64,000 nt of DNA from Thalassospira australica (GTDB lineage: Bacteria; Pseudomonadota; Alphaproteobacteria; Rhodospirillales; Thalassospiraceae). Of this stretch, positions 52,568-61,583 are shown in pieces; position 1 is the stretch's first letter, and every line of letters begins with the position of its first letter. Made by a program: the position numbers and the translations under genes. The notes beneath the pieces were generated by a model that had not been told where the DNA came from, ran no database searches, and saw only the letters and a program-made list of their open reading frames with translations. Location of the stretch: NCBI RefSeq assembly GCF_000763295.1, contig NZ_JRJE01000031.1, positions 496,001 through 560,000 of the forward strand, given 5' to 3'.

Positions 52568-54550
52568 GTGACTTCGTCTTCGACCAATGCTGTCATTATT
52601 CGCAATGCTGTTCGCGCCGACCTTGACGGGCTTTGCGCCCTTGAGACGGCGAATTTCCAAACTGACCTGATATCACGCGCATCTTTTTCCAGGTTCCTAC
52701 GTCAGGCGTCCGCACGATTGCTTGTTGCCGATGCCGGGGATGCTGATCAGCCAAATATTGTCGGCTATGGCCTTTTGTTATTGCACGCCAATACGGATAT
52801 CGGGCGGATATATTCATTGGCAATCGCACAAGACTGGCGCGGGAAAGGCTTGGGAACACAGCTTCTGGCCGGGATTGAAAACCTTGCGATAGATGCTACG
52901 TGTGTTCGCATGCGCCTTGAAGTGCGCGCCGACAATAAACCTGCGCACAATTTGTACATCCGCCACGGATATCACAAGATCGCCGACCTTCCCGGCTATT
53001 ATCAGGATGGCGGGGATGGCGTTCGGCTTGAACATGTCCTTTATAACGGACAAAGCGATATCTCGCCCGCGGTCGCAACCGGCGCGCCCTTGATCCTTGT
53101 CGATCGGTTGTCCGACCTGCGTTTTGCGGTATCTGGCGCCCGCATCATGCGTGTACGTGACTATCTGGCACTTGATCACGGGGTCCGTAACCGCCGTGTG
53201 ATCAACCTGTGCCAATCTTATGAATACCTGTCGCGCGGTTATTACTGCAGCCTGCTGGCCGCCGCACGCGCAGAACGCGTCATTCCCGAAGCAGATGTTC
53301 TTTTGGATCTGAACTGGAAACGTCTTCAGAAATCCGCCCGCGCCGAACTCAGCCCGCAGATCATTGATGCATTGGCAAAATCGGGACAAAACGCCGGACA
53401 GGCCCCGGATCACATTCCCGATCACATTGATGTCTACTTCGGACGCACCGCTGATAAACGGTTTCGCCAAATCGGCGAACGTGCGTTTGATCAGTTCCGC
53501 TGCCCGATCCTGCGTCTTCATCTTAACGCGGGGGATCGCCGAATTCTGCGCGAGATCGAAGCCCCGTCGCTTAGCCAGCTTGGCGACAGCAACCTTGCCG
53601 AGTTCGAAGCGGCCTTGCGCGCCTATTTACGTGGGCGTATCCGCAAACAGGGTAACATCACCCCACCGACCGCCCTTGTCGCAATCCTGCACGATCCCGA
53701 TGCCGTATTACCACCTTCAGACAAGGAAGCACTGGACAACTTTGTACAGGCTGCAGCCGACCTTGGCGCCAAGGCCGAATTGATCACGGCCAGGGATTTT
53801 CACCATCTTTCAGAATTTGATGCGCTTTTGATCCGCGAAACCACCGCCCTTGATCACCACACCTACCGCTTTGCCAAGCGGGCAGTATCAGAAGGCATTC
53901 CGGTCATTGACGATCCTGTTTCGATGTTGCGCTGTACCAATAAGGTCTATCTGGCTGAATTGCTGCGCACCCATCGCATCCCGGCACCGAAAAGTGCGAT
54001 CTTTGACAAACGCCGTATTTCCGAAATTGGGCAACAGTTCAGTTTTCCATCTGTGCTGAAGGTTCCTGATGGTTGCTTTTCACGCGGGGTGCGCAAGGTA
54101 AAATCGCCGCAGCATCTGGTGGAAATCGCCAGCGAGATGTTCAAAAATTCCGAACTTCTTGTCATTCAGGAATATGTCGAAACCACCTTTGACTGGCGGA
54201 TTGGTGTTCTGGGTGGCGAGGCGATTTTTGCCAGTCGCTATTTCATGGCGCCGGGCCACTGGCAGATCGTCAAGCATGAAGATGACGGGAAAAGCTTTGA
54301 GGAAGGCGGCTTTGAAACCGTTGCCGTTGAAGACGCACCGGATGATATCGTCTCAACCGCCCTTGCAGCCGCCCGCCTGATGGGGGATGGGCTTTATGGG
54401 GTCGACGTCAAGGAAACGCCCTATGGCCCGATGATCATCGAGGTCAATGACAACCCCAATATCGATGCCGGCGTTGAAGACGCCGTGCTCGGCATGGAGC
54501 TATATCGCCGGATCATCGCGCATCTTCTGGGCAAGATTGCCCGACCCTGA
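52568..54550 (+). CDS. GNAT-RLAN-ATP-grasp fusion (RimK-like ligase)
   Basis: Three-domain protein of 660 residues. Residues 8-159: GNAT acetyltransferase (I-Y-S-L-A-I-A-Q-D-W-R-G-K-G-L-G-T). Residues about 175-330: the N-terminal domain found before RimK-like ATP-grasps (RLAN), with S-Y-E-Y-L-S-R-G-Y-Y-C-S-L-L-A-A. Residues about 390-657: ATP-grasp with V-L-K-V-P-D-G, V-I-Q-E-Y-V and the metal-binding I-I-E-V-N-D-N-P-N-I-D. ATP-grasp ligases join a carboxylate to an amine. The start is decided by a perfect AGGAGG 8 bases before GTG 52568. It converges on a GNAT-C39 peptidase gene. Product and substrate are unknown. Confidence 0.89.
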   Translation: MTSSSTNAVIIRNAVRADLDGLCALETANFQTDLISRASFSRFLRQASARLLVADAGDADQPNIVGYGLLLLHANTDIGRIYSLAIAQDWRGKGLGTQLLAGIENLAIDATCVRMRLEVRADNKPAHNLYIRHGYHKIADLPGYYQDGGDGVRLEHVLYNGQSDISPAVATGAPLILVDRLSDLRFAVSGARIMRVRDYLALDHGVRNRRVINLCQSYEYLSRGYYCSLLAAARAERVIPEADVLLDLNWKRLQKSARAELSPQIIDALAKSGQNAGQAPDHIPDHIDVYFGRTADKRFRQIGERAFDQFRCPILRLHLNAGDRRILREIEAPSLSQLGDSNLAEFEAALRAYLRGRIRKQGNITPPTALVAILHDPDAVLPPSDKEALDNFVQAAADLGAKAELITARDFHHLSEFDALLIRETTALDHHTYRFAKRAVSEGIPVIDDPVSMLRCTNKVYLAELLRTHRIPAPKSAIFDKRRISEIGQQFSFPSVLKVPDGCFSRGVRKVKSPQHLVEIASEMFKNSELLVIQEYVETTFDWRIGVLGGEAIFASRYFMAPGHWQIVKHEDDGKSFEEGGFETVAVEDAPDDIVSTALAAARLMGDGLYGVDVKETPYGPMIIEVNDNPNIDAGVEDAVLGMELYRRIIAHLLGKIARP

Positions 54551-54582
54551 TCCCACCCGATAACGTGATCGCGCAATGAACC

Positions 54583-54610
54583 AAGGCCGGGGATTACCCG
54601 GCCTTCTTTT
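54583..54610 (+). terminator. Rho-independent terminator of the ATP-grasp gene
   Basis: A 9-bp stem (54583-54591 with 54597-54605), a 5-nt loop and CTTTTC. It overlaps the last codons of the convergent C39 gene. Confidence 0.8.
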
Positions 54611-55727
54611 CAATAAAAACAGCAGCCTGCAGCTTATCGCGCCCATAGCGCGCCATCAGGTCAAACTCATGGCGCAAGATCGGAACAGACAAACAATCAC
54701 TGCCATTGAATGGTTCGTGGTATTCGCCAATGTCCGGGTCGCTGACATAGACGAAACGGTCATCAAACCCCGACACCACCACCCAATGCGGGATTTTATC
54801 CCCGTAAATCCGATACTGACTGATCAAAACCAGTGCCATTTTGCCCTGTCTGGTGCGATCTTCAATCTCGGTCAGGCCAAACGGGCCGCTGATGACGGGG
54901 ATACCTGCATCGTCGGCCTGTTGGGCAAAATCGTAATGGACCAATTCGACCACTTCACGATTGGCCATTTTGCGCACCGTATCGACAAAAAGCGGACCAT
55001 CACGGCTGCTCAGCACCTCGGCAGTAAAGCCGCGCTTGTGTGCAGCCAGTGCAAGGCCCAATGGCCCGCAACCGCCATGCCCAGACGTCATGAAGATCGT
55101 GGTGGCTTCGCGCCAAAGGGCGATTTCCAATGTGCGGTCAAGCGCCACATCCGCATCAAGCGCATTCATCGCCATCATCAAGGCCGCTGGACCGCAGGTA
55201 AATGGCAGGGTCTGATGGTAAAAATGGATTGGCGATGGCAATCGCATGGTACTGGGCACCAAGACCTTTTCCATGCGCAGGGCATCTGTGTGGTCCGGAT
55301 AGTAATCCGGGTAAAGGGCGAACTCCCGGTATCCGACACCCTGAAAAATCTTGATCGCACGCGCATTCTTCTGGCTGACTTCAAGACGCAGGATTGGCGC
55401 ACCGAAATCAAGGCTTTGTTCTTCGGCCTGATTGATCAGCGCACGTCCAACACCCTGCCCGCGCATATCGGGCAAAACCGCCATGGAATACAAACGCGCC
55501 AAGGCAACATTCCGGCGAAAAATTACCAGTGCATACCCAATAACACCCGCATTTGTCTCGGCAACTGTCAGGCGCGCGGTGTTGCTACCGACAAAGCGCC
55601 TGATGGCACGCCGGGAAAGTTGGTCATCTTCAAAAGACCTGCTTTCGATATTACACAGCGCATCCAGATCGCCTGGCTGGGCCTGTCGGAAATGAATCTT
55701 GGGGACCATGCCCGCGTTTGACGTCAT
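54594..55727 (-). CDS. GNAT-peptidase C39 fusion protein
   Basis: Two-domain protein of 377 residues. Residues about 10-155 are a GNAT domain with L-Y-S-M-A-V-L-P-D-M-R-G-Q-G-V-G. Residues about 165-370 are a C39-like cysteine peptidase: L-P-F-T-C-G-P-A-A-L-M-M-A-M carries C178, and P-H-W-V-V-V-S-G-F-D-D then V-S-D-P-D carry the His and Asp (about 314 and 330-332). The start is uncertain: 55727, 55751 and 55709 are possible. Such proteins are known beside RimK-like ATP-grasp enzymes. No ABC exporter is linked, unlike bacteriocin C39 peptidases. Confidence 0.87.
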   Translation of the reverse strand: MTSNAGMVPKIHFRQAQPGDLDALCNIESRSFEDDQLSRRAIRRFVGSNTARLTVAETNAGVIGYALVIFRRNVALARLYSMAVLPDMRGQGVGRALINQAEEQSLDFGAPILRLEVSQKNARAIKIFQGVGYREFALYPDYYPDHTDALRMEKVLVPSTMRLPSPIHFYHQTLPFTCGPAALMMAMNALDADVALDRTLEIALWREATTIFMTSGHGGCGPLGLALAAHKRGFTAEVLSSRDGPLFVDTVRKMANREVVELVHYDFAQQADDAGIPVISGPFGLTEIEDRTRQGKMALVLISQYRIYGDKIPHWVVVSGFDDRFVYVSDPDIGEYHEPFNGSDCLSVPILRHEFDLMARYGRDKLQAAVFIEKKAG

Positions 55728-55874
55728 ACCGCCATCACATGATAAAGCCATGCCACATGCGGCATGTTACGGATATATCGTCATGAAACGCGAAAAAGGA
55801 ATAGTGCAATTTATGCGATGCGCCCTGTCTTTTTTGCACAGCACGCCATCGCATAAAGAACAAGTCGGTACGCG

Positions 55875-56288
55875 TTAACCGCGCGCTGCAATCCGTGGCA
55901 AAAGCGGTGCCATGTCATAGCCTGCATCCGCGGCCGCCTTGATGATGTCCTGCACCGGCATTTGCCCGGCATTGGCCAGCGACCACAGGATCGTGCAGCG
56001 CGTTCCGCTGCGGCAATAGGCAAAGACGGGCTTTGGCGCGCCTGCCAGATTGGCCGCAAAAGCATCCGCATCGGCATCCGATACATTGCCGCTGGCGACC
56101 GGCTGGAAGATGGCCTTCATGCCTGCGGCTTCGGCCTTTACAGATATTTCCGAAAAGGACGGCTGCCCGGGATCTTCGTCATCCGGGCGATTGCAGATGA
56201 TGGTCTTGAAACCGGCATTGGCAATTTCATCAATCGCATCAAGTGGTAATTGCGGCGATACAGTTATGTCATCACTCAGGCGTTTCAT
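55875..56288 (-). CDS. TIGR01244/DUF442 family protein (Blh-type phosphatase-like domain)
   Basis: 137-residue protein with the beta-lactamase-hydrolase-like N-terminal domain found in sulfur-metabolism proteins: I-T-V-S-P-Q-L, N-R-P-D-D-E-D-P-G-Q-P and the P-loop-like F-A-Y-C-R-S-G-T-R. It is often annotated as a TIGR01244 family sulfurtransferase. ATG 56288 has AACGGAA upstream; the open frame to 56387 is rejected. It lies downstream of a DUF2892 gene in the same direction, a pairing common near sulfide-handling genes. Confidence 0.85.
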   Translation of the reverse strand: MKRLSDDITVSPQLPLDAIDEIANAGFKTIICNRPDDEDPGQPSFSEISVKAEAAGMKAIFQPVASGNVSDADADAFAANLAGAPKPVFAYCRSGTRCTILWSLANAGQMPVQDIIKAAADAGYDMAPLLPRIAARG

Positions 56289-56437
56289 TTTTCCGTTCCG
56301 TTGGTCGTTGCCAGTTGCCGCACCCTTGCGGGCACGTGTCAGCTTGGATTCACACCATAGCCGACAGTGCGACAGATACCAGCACAACGTTTCGAAAATG
56401 CGTACACACGCAAAACGCCGTTAGAGTGCCTCAGAAC

Positions 56438-56662
56438 CTACCTGGAAATCCGGCAGGTCCGGATCCCGAACACGTGATAAAGCGGACAGAACCGCAATGC
56501 TGCGGTTGCAAGCATCACAACACCGGCCACAAGCATCACCCAACCATAGACACCAAATGCCATGGCACCGTCTTCGGGCATTGCCATTACAAAAGGCAAA
56601 ACCAACAAAACAACACCGGCACACGCCCGAAAAATCCGATCAACAAGTCCGACATTTGCCAT
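56438..56662 (-). CDS. DUF2892 small membrane protein (YgaP-like)
   Basis: 74-residue protein with two hydrophobic segments (about 9-26 and 35-58) and a C-terminal R-F-C-P-L-Y-H-V-F-G-I-R-T-C, typical of the DUF2892 domain present in the rhodanese YgaP. ATG 56662 follows GGAGG. It reads toward the TIGR01244 gene with a 149-base gap. Together they suggest persulfide or sulfide metabolism; this is inference. Confidence 0.85.
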   Translation of the reverse strand: MANVGLVDRIFRACAGVVLLVLPFVMAMPEDGAMAFGVYGWVMLVAGVVMLATAALRFCPLYHVFGIRTCRISR

Positions 56663-56836
56663 GATTTCCTCCATGAGCAATTGCAACGAAGACATTACAT
56701 GAATACATTATTATTTATTGTTTTAAATTGATCAGCATCAATCGAACTGCAATTTTTCAAACCGGCACATGGGTTCTTGCCCTTGTCCTGATCGCATGTA
56801 AAAAGACTGCAAATCAAAGACATCAGGAAACATGCC

Positions 56837-57559
56837 ATGACAACTGACATTCAAAACCCTGTCCCTGATTTTTCTGCATGGAAACAATCCAATCCTGACC
56901 GGGGGTTTTCTGATTGGCTGAAGGCATGTGTTGCCGCCGACTGGCATCGCGTCACCCATCACCCCTTTACCGATGCATGGGGACAGGCTGCCTTGCCCAG
57001 ACGTAATCTTGAAAACTATCTTATTCAGGATCATCGGTTTATTGACCGGTTTGTTGCGCTTTTGGCCGCTGCGGTTTCGCGGGCCCCTTCGCTAAAGGAT
57101 CGTATTCCCGGTTGTCAGTTTCTGGCCCTTTTGACCGGTGCAGAGAACACCTATTTTGAACGATCTTTTGCGGCACTAGAAGTCAGCGAAACCGAGCGCT
57201 CCAATCAACCCGACTGGCCTGCCACATCAAAATTCAAACAGTTGATGAAAGACGCCAGCGAAGGCAACAGCTATGCCGATATGCTTGCCGTTCTGGCCGT
57301 TGCCGAGGGGACGTATCTTGGCTGGGCGGACAGGGTTGATCGTGGGCTTGCAAAGCGTCCGGATGATTTCTGGTATTGGGAATGGATTGAACTGCATGTC
57401 GGCGACTATTTCGAAAGTGTCGTCGCTTATCTCAATGGGCAACTTGATCAGGTCGGCCCCGACCTTTCGGATCGCGAACGCGAAAGCTGCCTGTCCTATT
57501 TCAAACGTGCAACAGAACTTGAAGTCATGTTCTTTGATACGGCATGGAGCGCACAATAA
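56837..57559 (+). CDS. TenA family protein, TenA-E type
   Basis: 240-residue helical protein of the TenA/heme-oxygenase-like fold: F-S-D-W-L-K, H-H-P-F-T-D, Y-L-I-Q-D-H-R-F-I-D-R-F and A-E-G-T-Y-L-G-W-A. TenA-C enzymes carry a catalytic Cys in the last motif; here it is A-E-G-T-Y-L, so this is the TenA-E type, thought to hydrolyse damaged or modified thiamine pyrimidines using Glu residues. No thiamine biosynthesis gene is adjacent. Its stop overlaps the following GNAT start (TAATG). Confidence 0.85.
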   Translation: MTTDIQNPVPDFSAWKQSNPDRGFSDWLKACVAADWHRVTHHPFTDAWGQAALPRRNLENYLIQDHRFIDRFVALLAAAVSRAPSLKDRIPGCQFLALLTGAENTYFERSFAALEVSETERSNQPDWPATSKFKQLMKDASEGNSYADMLAVLAVAEGTYLGWADRVDRGLAKRPDDFWYWEWIELHVGDYFESVVAYLNGQLDQVGPDLSDRERESCLSYFKRATELEVMFFDTAWSAQ

Positions 57560-58041
57560 TGATCACCATCCGCCCATTCCGCGCACCGGATGCCGCGTCA
57601 ATGTCAGATATTTATCGTCGCTCCGTCACGGAACTGGGGCCTCGTGCCTATGGCCCGCAACAGGTCGCCGTCTGGGCCAGCCTTAAGCCAAGCCCCGAAA
57701 GACTTGTCGAAGTCATGAATGACGGCCGCCACTGCCTTGTTGCCGTCAATAACCAAGATCAGGTCATGGCATTTGGCGATATCGAGTGCGATGGTCACAT
57801 CGAATATCTTTATGCATCACCCGACATTGCCGGAACCGGCGTTGTCGCGCAGCTTTATGACGCCCTTGAGAACGCGGCAAAGGCCAAAAATATCGCCAAG
57901 CTCTATTCCGAGGCCAGCGAGCTTGCCAAGTCCTTCTTGCTCAAGCGGGGGTTTTCGGTGGTCGAGCGTCGCGATTTCGAAGTCAATGGCGTCCCGATCC
58001 ACAATTTTGCCGTCGAAAAGCGCCTGCGCAAAGCAAGTTGA
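57559..58041 (+). CDS. GNAT family N-acetyltransferase
   Basis: About 160 residues: I-R-P-F-R-A-P-D-A at the start, I-E-Y-L-Y-A-S-P-D-I-A-G-T-G-V-V-A-Q-L, Y-S-E-A-S and F-L-L-K-R-G-F-S-V-V-E-R-R. This is the small GNAT class (PhnO/YafP type). ATG 57559 shares a base with the TenA stop, which supports it over the 57544 start. The acceptor is not known; coupling with TenA-E suggests a linked salvage step. Confidence 0.84.
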   Translation: MITIRPFRAPDAASMSDIYRRSVTELGPRAYGPQQVAVWASLKPSPERLVEVMNDGRHCLVAVNNQDQVMAFGDIECDGHIEYLYASPDIAGTGVVAQLYDALENAAKAKNIAKLYSEASELAKSFLLKRGFSVVERRDFEVNGVPIHNFAVEKRLRKAS

Positions 58042-58084
58042 CGCATCCGCAACCAAGGTTTCCCAACTGCGGATTTGCTGATGA

Positions 58085-59422
58085 TTATTCCCGCAACCCG
58101 CGCTTTGCCGCGCCCAGAACCCGGTCAACAAAGACATCGGCCTGCCCGATATAATTGACCGGGTCACGCACATATTCCCAATCAACAGGGGCATCGGTCA
58201 ATTTTGGCAATTCGTCAAAAAGGTTCGAATGGTTCGCAGCCGATTTGGCCACCGCGTCCTTGACCAATTTGTCTGCATCATCCCGACCAACATGATCTGC
58301 CAGTGCGAATGTTGCCGCCTCAGCCAGCATCGCGCCACGCGACAGTCCAAGGTTTTGGGCCATCCGATCGGTATTGATCTTGAGATCAGGCACCACATCA
58401 ACCGCCTGCGCCAATGCGGTTCCTGCGGCCATGATGATCTGCGGCAAAGTCAGCCATTCCAGAAGCCAACTTGATCCATCGCGTTCATGGTCATGTAATT
58501 GCGCCTGCGCGAATGTGCCAAGCTGTCCTGCGTTAAAGCGGGCCAGGGTCACCAACATTTCTGCCTGCACCGGATTTGATTTATGCGGCATCGTCGATGA
58601 ACCACCGCCCTTACCCGGTTGAACTTCGGCGATTTCCGATTGCGCCAGCAACACCAGATCCTGCCCCATTTTCCCAAGCGCCCCGGTCAGGGCAGTTAAC
58701 TGGCTTGCAAAGTCAACAAGAACGTCGCGCTGGGTATGCCAGGGCATATCTGCCAACGGAAGTTCAAGTTCCTCAGCCAGATTGCCTTCGACCTCTGCTG
58801 CCTTGGCCCCGATGGAGGCAAGCGTTCCTGCGGCACCGCCAAAAGAAACACGCAATAGTTCAGCCGACAGGTTTTCGATCCGGCGATCAATCCGCACAAG
58901 TGGTGCAAGCCACCCGGCAGCCTTCAGGCCAAAGGTGGTCGGCACCGCCTGCTGTGAGCGTGTCCGCCCGATCATCACTGTTTTACGGTGTGTATCGGCG
59001 TGTACTGACAAGGATTTTGCAAGCTTGCGAATGCGGCGGCGTATGATGCTGATCGCTTCACGCAGGCGCAAAACCAGTGCCGTATCAATAACATCCTGAC
59101 TGGTCGCACCGAAATGTACGAAACGTGCATCGTCTCCGCCAATTTCCGCCTTAAGCGCCTTGACCAGTGCAGGAACCGGGACACCCGCACTTGCGGTGCC
59201 CGCAGCAAGACTTGCCGGATCGGGGGCAAAGTCGCGGCAAACTTCGGCAATGCGCACGGCACTTTCATTCGGGATGACGCCTGCGTTCGCCTCGGCCGCG
59301 GCAAGGGCCGATTCAAATAGAAGCATCGAGGCAATCTGCGCCTTGTCATCAAACAGGGCGGCAATTTCCGGATCGGAAAACAAATTGCCAAGCAAAGCGG
59401 AATCAAAAGGCGAAACGGTCAT
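58085..59422 (-). CDS. pcaB: 3-carboxy-cis,cis-muconate cycloisomerase
   Basis: Fumarase/aspartase superfamily enzyme of 445 residues that lactonises 3-carboxymuconate to 4-carboxymuconolactone. Family signature G-S-S-T-M-P-H-K-S-N-P-V and H-F-G-A-T-S-Q-D-V-I-D-T-A are present. It lies last (leftmost) in the pca set, downstream of pcaF but after a terminator-like hairpin, so it may depend on partial read-through or its own promoter. Confidence 0.94.
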   Translation of the reverse strand: MTVSPFDSALLGNLFSDPEIAALFDDKAQIASMLLFESALAAAEANAGVIPNESAVRIAEVCRDFAPDPASLAAGTASAGVPVPALVKALKAEIGGDDARFVHFGATSQDVIDTALVLRLREAISIIRRRIRKLAKSLSVHADTHRKTVMIGRTRSQQAVPTTFGLKAAGWLAPLVRIDRRIENLSAELLRVSFGGAAGTLASIGAKAAEVEGNLAEELELPLADMPWHTQRDVLVDFASQLTALTGALGKMGQDLVLLAQSEIAEVQPGKGGGSSTMPHKSNPVQAEMLVTLARFNAGQLGTFAQAQLHDHERDGSSWLLEWLTLPQIIMAAGTALAQAVDVVPDLKINTDRMAQNLGLSRGAMLAEAATFALADHVGRDDADKLVKDAVAKSAANHSNLFDELPKLTDAPVDWEYVRDPVNYIGQADVFVDRVLGAAKRGLRE

Positions 59423-59500
59423 AAGGCGTCATCCACCATTCAAACAGGTGTAAAATCAATCAACTTAGTGTCGCGCCAGCGACCATGTTGGTCAATAACG

Positions 59501-59537
59501 CAAAAAGAAGCCCCTGCCCGACAATCGGCACAGGGGC
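59501..59537 (-). terminator. Terminator-like hairpin between pcaF and pcaB
   Basis: A GC-rich 7-bp stem (59531-59537 with 59510-59516), extended internally by CCGA/TCGG, is followed leftward by TTCTTTTT. It starts 30 bases after the pcaF stop. Confidence 0.78.
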
Positions 59538-59566
59538 ACCTTTTAAAGATCAATCAGCCATCCGGC

Positions 59567-60772
59567 TCAAACAGCTTCAAGCGCAATCGCGATGCCTTGA
59601 CCAACACCAATGCACATGGTTGCCAATGCACGTTTGCCACCCGTCCGTTTAAGCTGAAGGGCTGCAGTCCCGGCGATACGTGCGCCTGACATGCCCAACG
59701 GATGTCCAAGGGCAATCGCGCCACCATTCGGGTTCACGCGTGCATCATCATCGGCAATGCCAAGATCACGCAATGTTGCCAGACCTTGGGATGCGAATGC
59801 TTCGTTCAGTTCGATTACATCAAGCTGTTCGGTTGACCAGCCAAGACGTGCCAGCAGCTTTTTGCTTGCCGGTGCCGGGCCAAAGCCCATGATGCGCGGT
59901 GCAACACCTGCTGTTGCCCCGCCGACAACCCTGGCAATCGGGGTCAGGCCATATTTCTTGACTGCGGCTTCGGATGCCACGATCAGGGCAGCAGCTCCGT
60001 CATTGACACCCGATGCGTTCCCCGCCGTCACCGATCCGCCTTCGCGGAACGGCGTCGGCAGTTTGGCAAGTTTTTCGGCTGTGGTGCCCGGACGCGGATG
60101 TTCATCCTTGTCCACGACAATGGCATCGCCTTTGCGCTGCGGAATGGTAACCGGGGTGATTTCCTGGGCCAGATTACCGTTTTCCTGTGCGGCAACCGCC
60201 TTGTCCTGGGACCGGGCGGCAAAGGCATCTTGATCTTCGCGCGAGATTTTAAAATCTTCTGCAACATTTTCGCCGGTTTCGGGCATGGAATCCACGCCGT
60301 ACTGCTTTTTCATCACCGGGTTCACAAAACGCCAGCCAATCGTGGTGTCATAGATTTCCGCATTGCGCGAAAAGGCCGACGTCGCCTTTGGCATGACAAA
60401 CGGTGCGCGTGACATGCTTTCAACGCCACCGGCAATCATCACATCAGCTTCGCCCGACTTGATGGCGCGAGCAGCAATAATGATCGCATCCATACCCGAC
60501 CCGCACAGGCGGTTGACCGTCGTGCCGGTCACGGTTTCGGGCAGACCGGCCAGAAGCGATGACATACGTGCAACGTTGCGGTTGTCTTCGCCAGCCTGAT
60601 TGGCACAGCCAAAAATAATGTCATCAACAGCAGCAAAATCCAGATCCGGATTGCGCCCCATCAGCGCCTTGAGCGGCACCGCACCAAGATCATCGGCGCG
60701 CACCTGCGACAGGCTGCCACCAAATCGGCCAATCGGGGTACGGATATAATCGCAAATATATGCGTCAGCCAT
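59567..60772 (-). CDS. pcaF: 3-oxoadipyl-CoA thiolase
   Basis: Thiolase of 401 residues cleaving beta-ketoadipyl-CoA to succinyl-CoA and acetyl-CoA. Active sites: V-N-R-L-C-G-S-G-M-D-A-I (Cys), G-H-P-L-G-M-S-G-A-R (His) and C-I-G-V-G-Q-G (Cys). The N-terminal D-Y-I-R-T-P-I-G-R-F-G-G-S-L fits PcaF. ATG 60772 has AAGGA upstream; the TTG at 60778 is not needed. It directly follows the CoA-transferase pair. Confidence 0.95.
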   Translation of the reverse strand: MADAYICDYIRTPIGRFGGSLSQVRADDLGAVPLKALMGRNPDLDFAAVDDIIFGCANQAGEDNRNVARMSSLLAGLPETVTGTTVNRLCGSGMDAIIIAARAIKSGEADVMIAGGVESMSRAPFVMPKATSAFSRNAEIYDTTIGWRFVNPVMKKQYGVDSMPETGENVAEDFKISREDQDAFAARSQDKAVAAQENGNLAQEITPVTIPQRKGDAIVVDKDEHPRPGTTAEKLAKLPTPFREGGSVTAGNASGVNDGAAALIVASEAAVKKYGLTPIARVVGGATAGVAPRIMGFGPAPASKKLLARLGWSTEQLDVIELNEAFASQGLATLRDLGIADDDARVNPNGGAIALGHPLGMSGARIAGTAALQLKRTGGKRALATMCIGVGQGIAIALEAV

Positions 60773-60795
60773 TTCCAAAGTCCTTGTAATTATGC

Positions 60796-61569
60796 TTACT
60801 GCTGGTCGCCGTGGGCCTTGGCAGTCCGTTCGTGCAATGCACGAAGAACTTTCAATTCCTCTTCGGACGGGATCGCAGTCTCTGCGACTTCGTCGGCAAA
60901 CTCAACATCCCAACCGGTATTTTCGATGATTTCCTCGCGGGTGACCCCCGGATGGATCGAGGTAACAATAAATTGCTTGCCGACCGGATGGGGTTCCATG
61001 ATGCAAAGATCGGTGATCAGGCGCGATGGGCCTTTGGTATCAACACCATAGGATGCGCGGTCCTCGCCACCCTTGCCATGACCAAGCGATGTCACGAAAT
61101 CGATCTTGTTAACAAAGCCACGTTTGCTTTGTTTCATCACAAGGAAAACTTCACCACAGCTTGTTGCGATTTCCGGCGCACCGCCACCGCCCGGAAGCCG
61201 GACTTTGGGGTTGTCATAATCGCCAATCACCGTGGTGTTGATATTGCCATATTTATCAAGCTGGGCCGCACCAAGGAAGCCAACGGAAATCTTGCCGCCC
61301 TGCAGCCAGTAGCGGAACATTTCCGGCACGGCCACAGTGTTGACAGCTGTTTCGCAAAGTTCGCCATCCCCGATCGACAACGGCAGAACGTCCGGCTTGG
61401 TGCCAATCGTGCCACTTTCATAAATCAGGGTGATCTCAGGTGCATGTGTCAGGCGCGCCAGATTGCAGGCGGCTGACGGCATACCGATACCAACAAAGCA
61501 CACATCGTCGTTTTTAAGCGCGCGTGCAGCGGATACCGTCATCATTTCAGTCGGGGTATATTCAACCAT
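60796..61569 (-). CDS. pcaJ: 3-oxoadipate CoA-transferase subunit B (CatJ/glutaconate type)
   Basis: 257-residue subunit that activates beta-ketoadipate using succinyl-CoA. Sequence features: F-V-G-I-G-M-P-S-A-A-C-N-L-A, I-Y-E-S-G-T-I-G-T-K-P-D and L-P-G-G-G-G-A-P-E-I-A. Its length (about 257) and motifs match the CatI/CatJ glutaconate-type transferases rather than the smaller PcaI/PcaJ of Pseudomonas putida. The gene sits between pcaF and subunit A with a 14-base gap. Assignment to beta-ketoadipate comes from the pca context. Confidence 0.92.
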   Translation of the reverse strand: MVEYTPTEMMTVSAARALKNDDVCFVGIGMPSAACNLARLTHAPEITLIYESGTIGTKPDVLPLSIGDGELCETAVNTVAVPEMFRYWLQGGKISVGFLGAAQLDKYGNINTTVIGDYDNPKVRLPGGGGAPEIATSCGEVFLVMKQSKRGFVNKIDFVTSLGHGKGGEDRASYGVDTKGPSRLITDLCIMEPHPVGKQFIVTSIHPGVTREEIIENTGWDVEFADEVAETAIPSEEELKVLRALHERTAKAHGDQQ

Positions 61570-61583
61570 GATCTTTTCTCCGC

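Noticed and set aside
54576..55721. 381-codon open frame on the + strand
   Set aside because: Antisense to the GNAT-C39 gene, whose catalytic residues are clear; low-quality His/Arg-rich translation.
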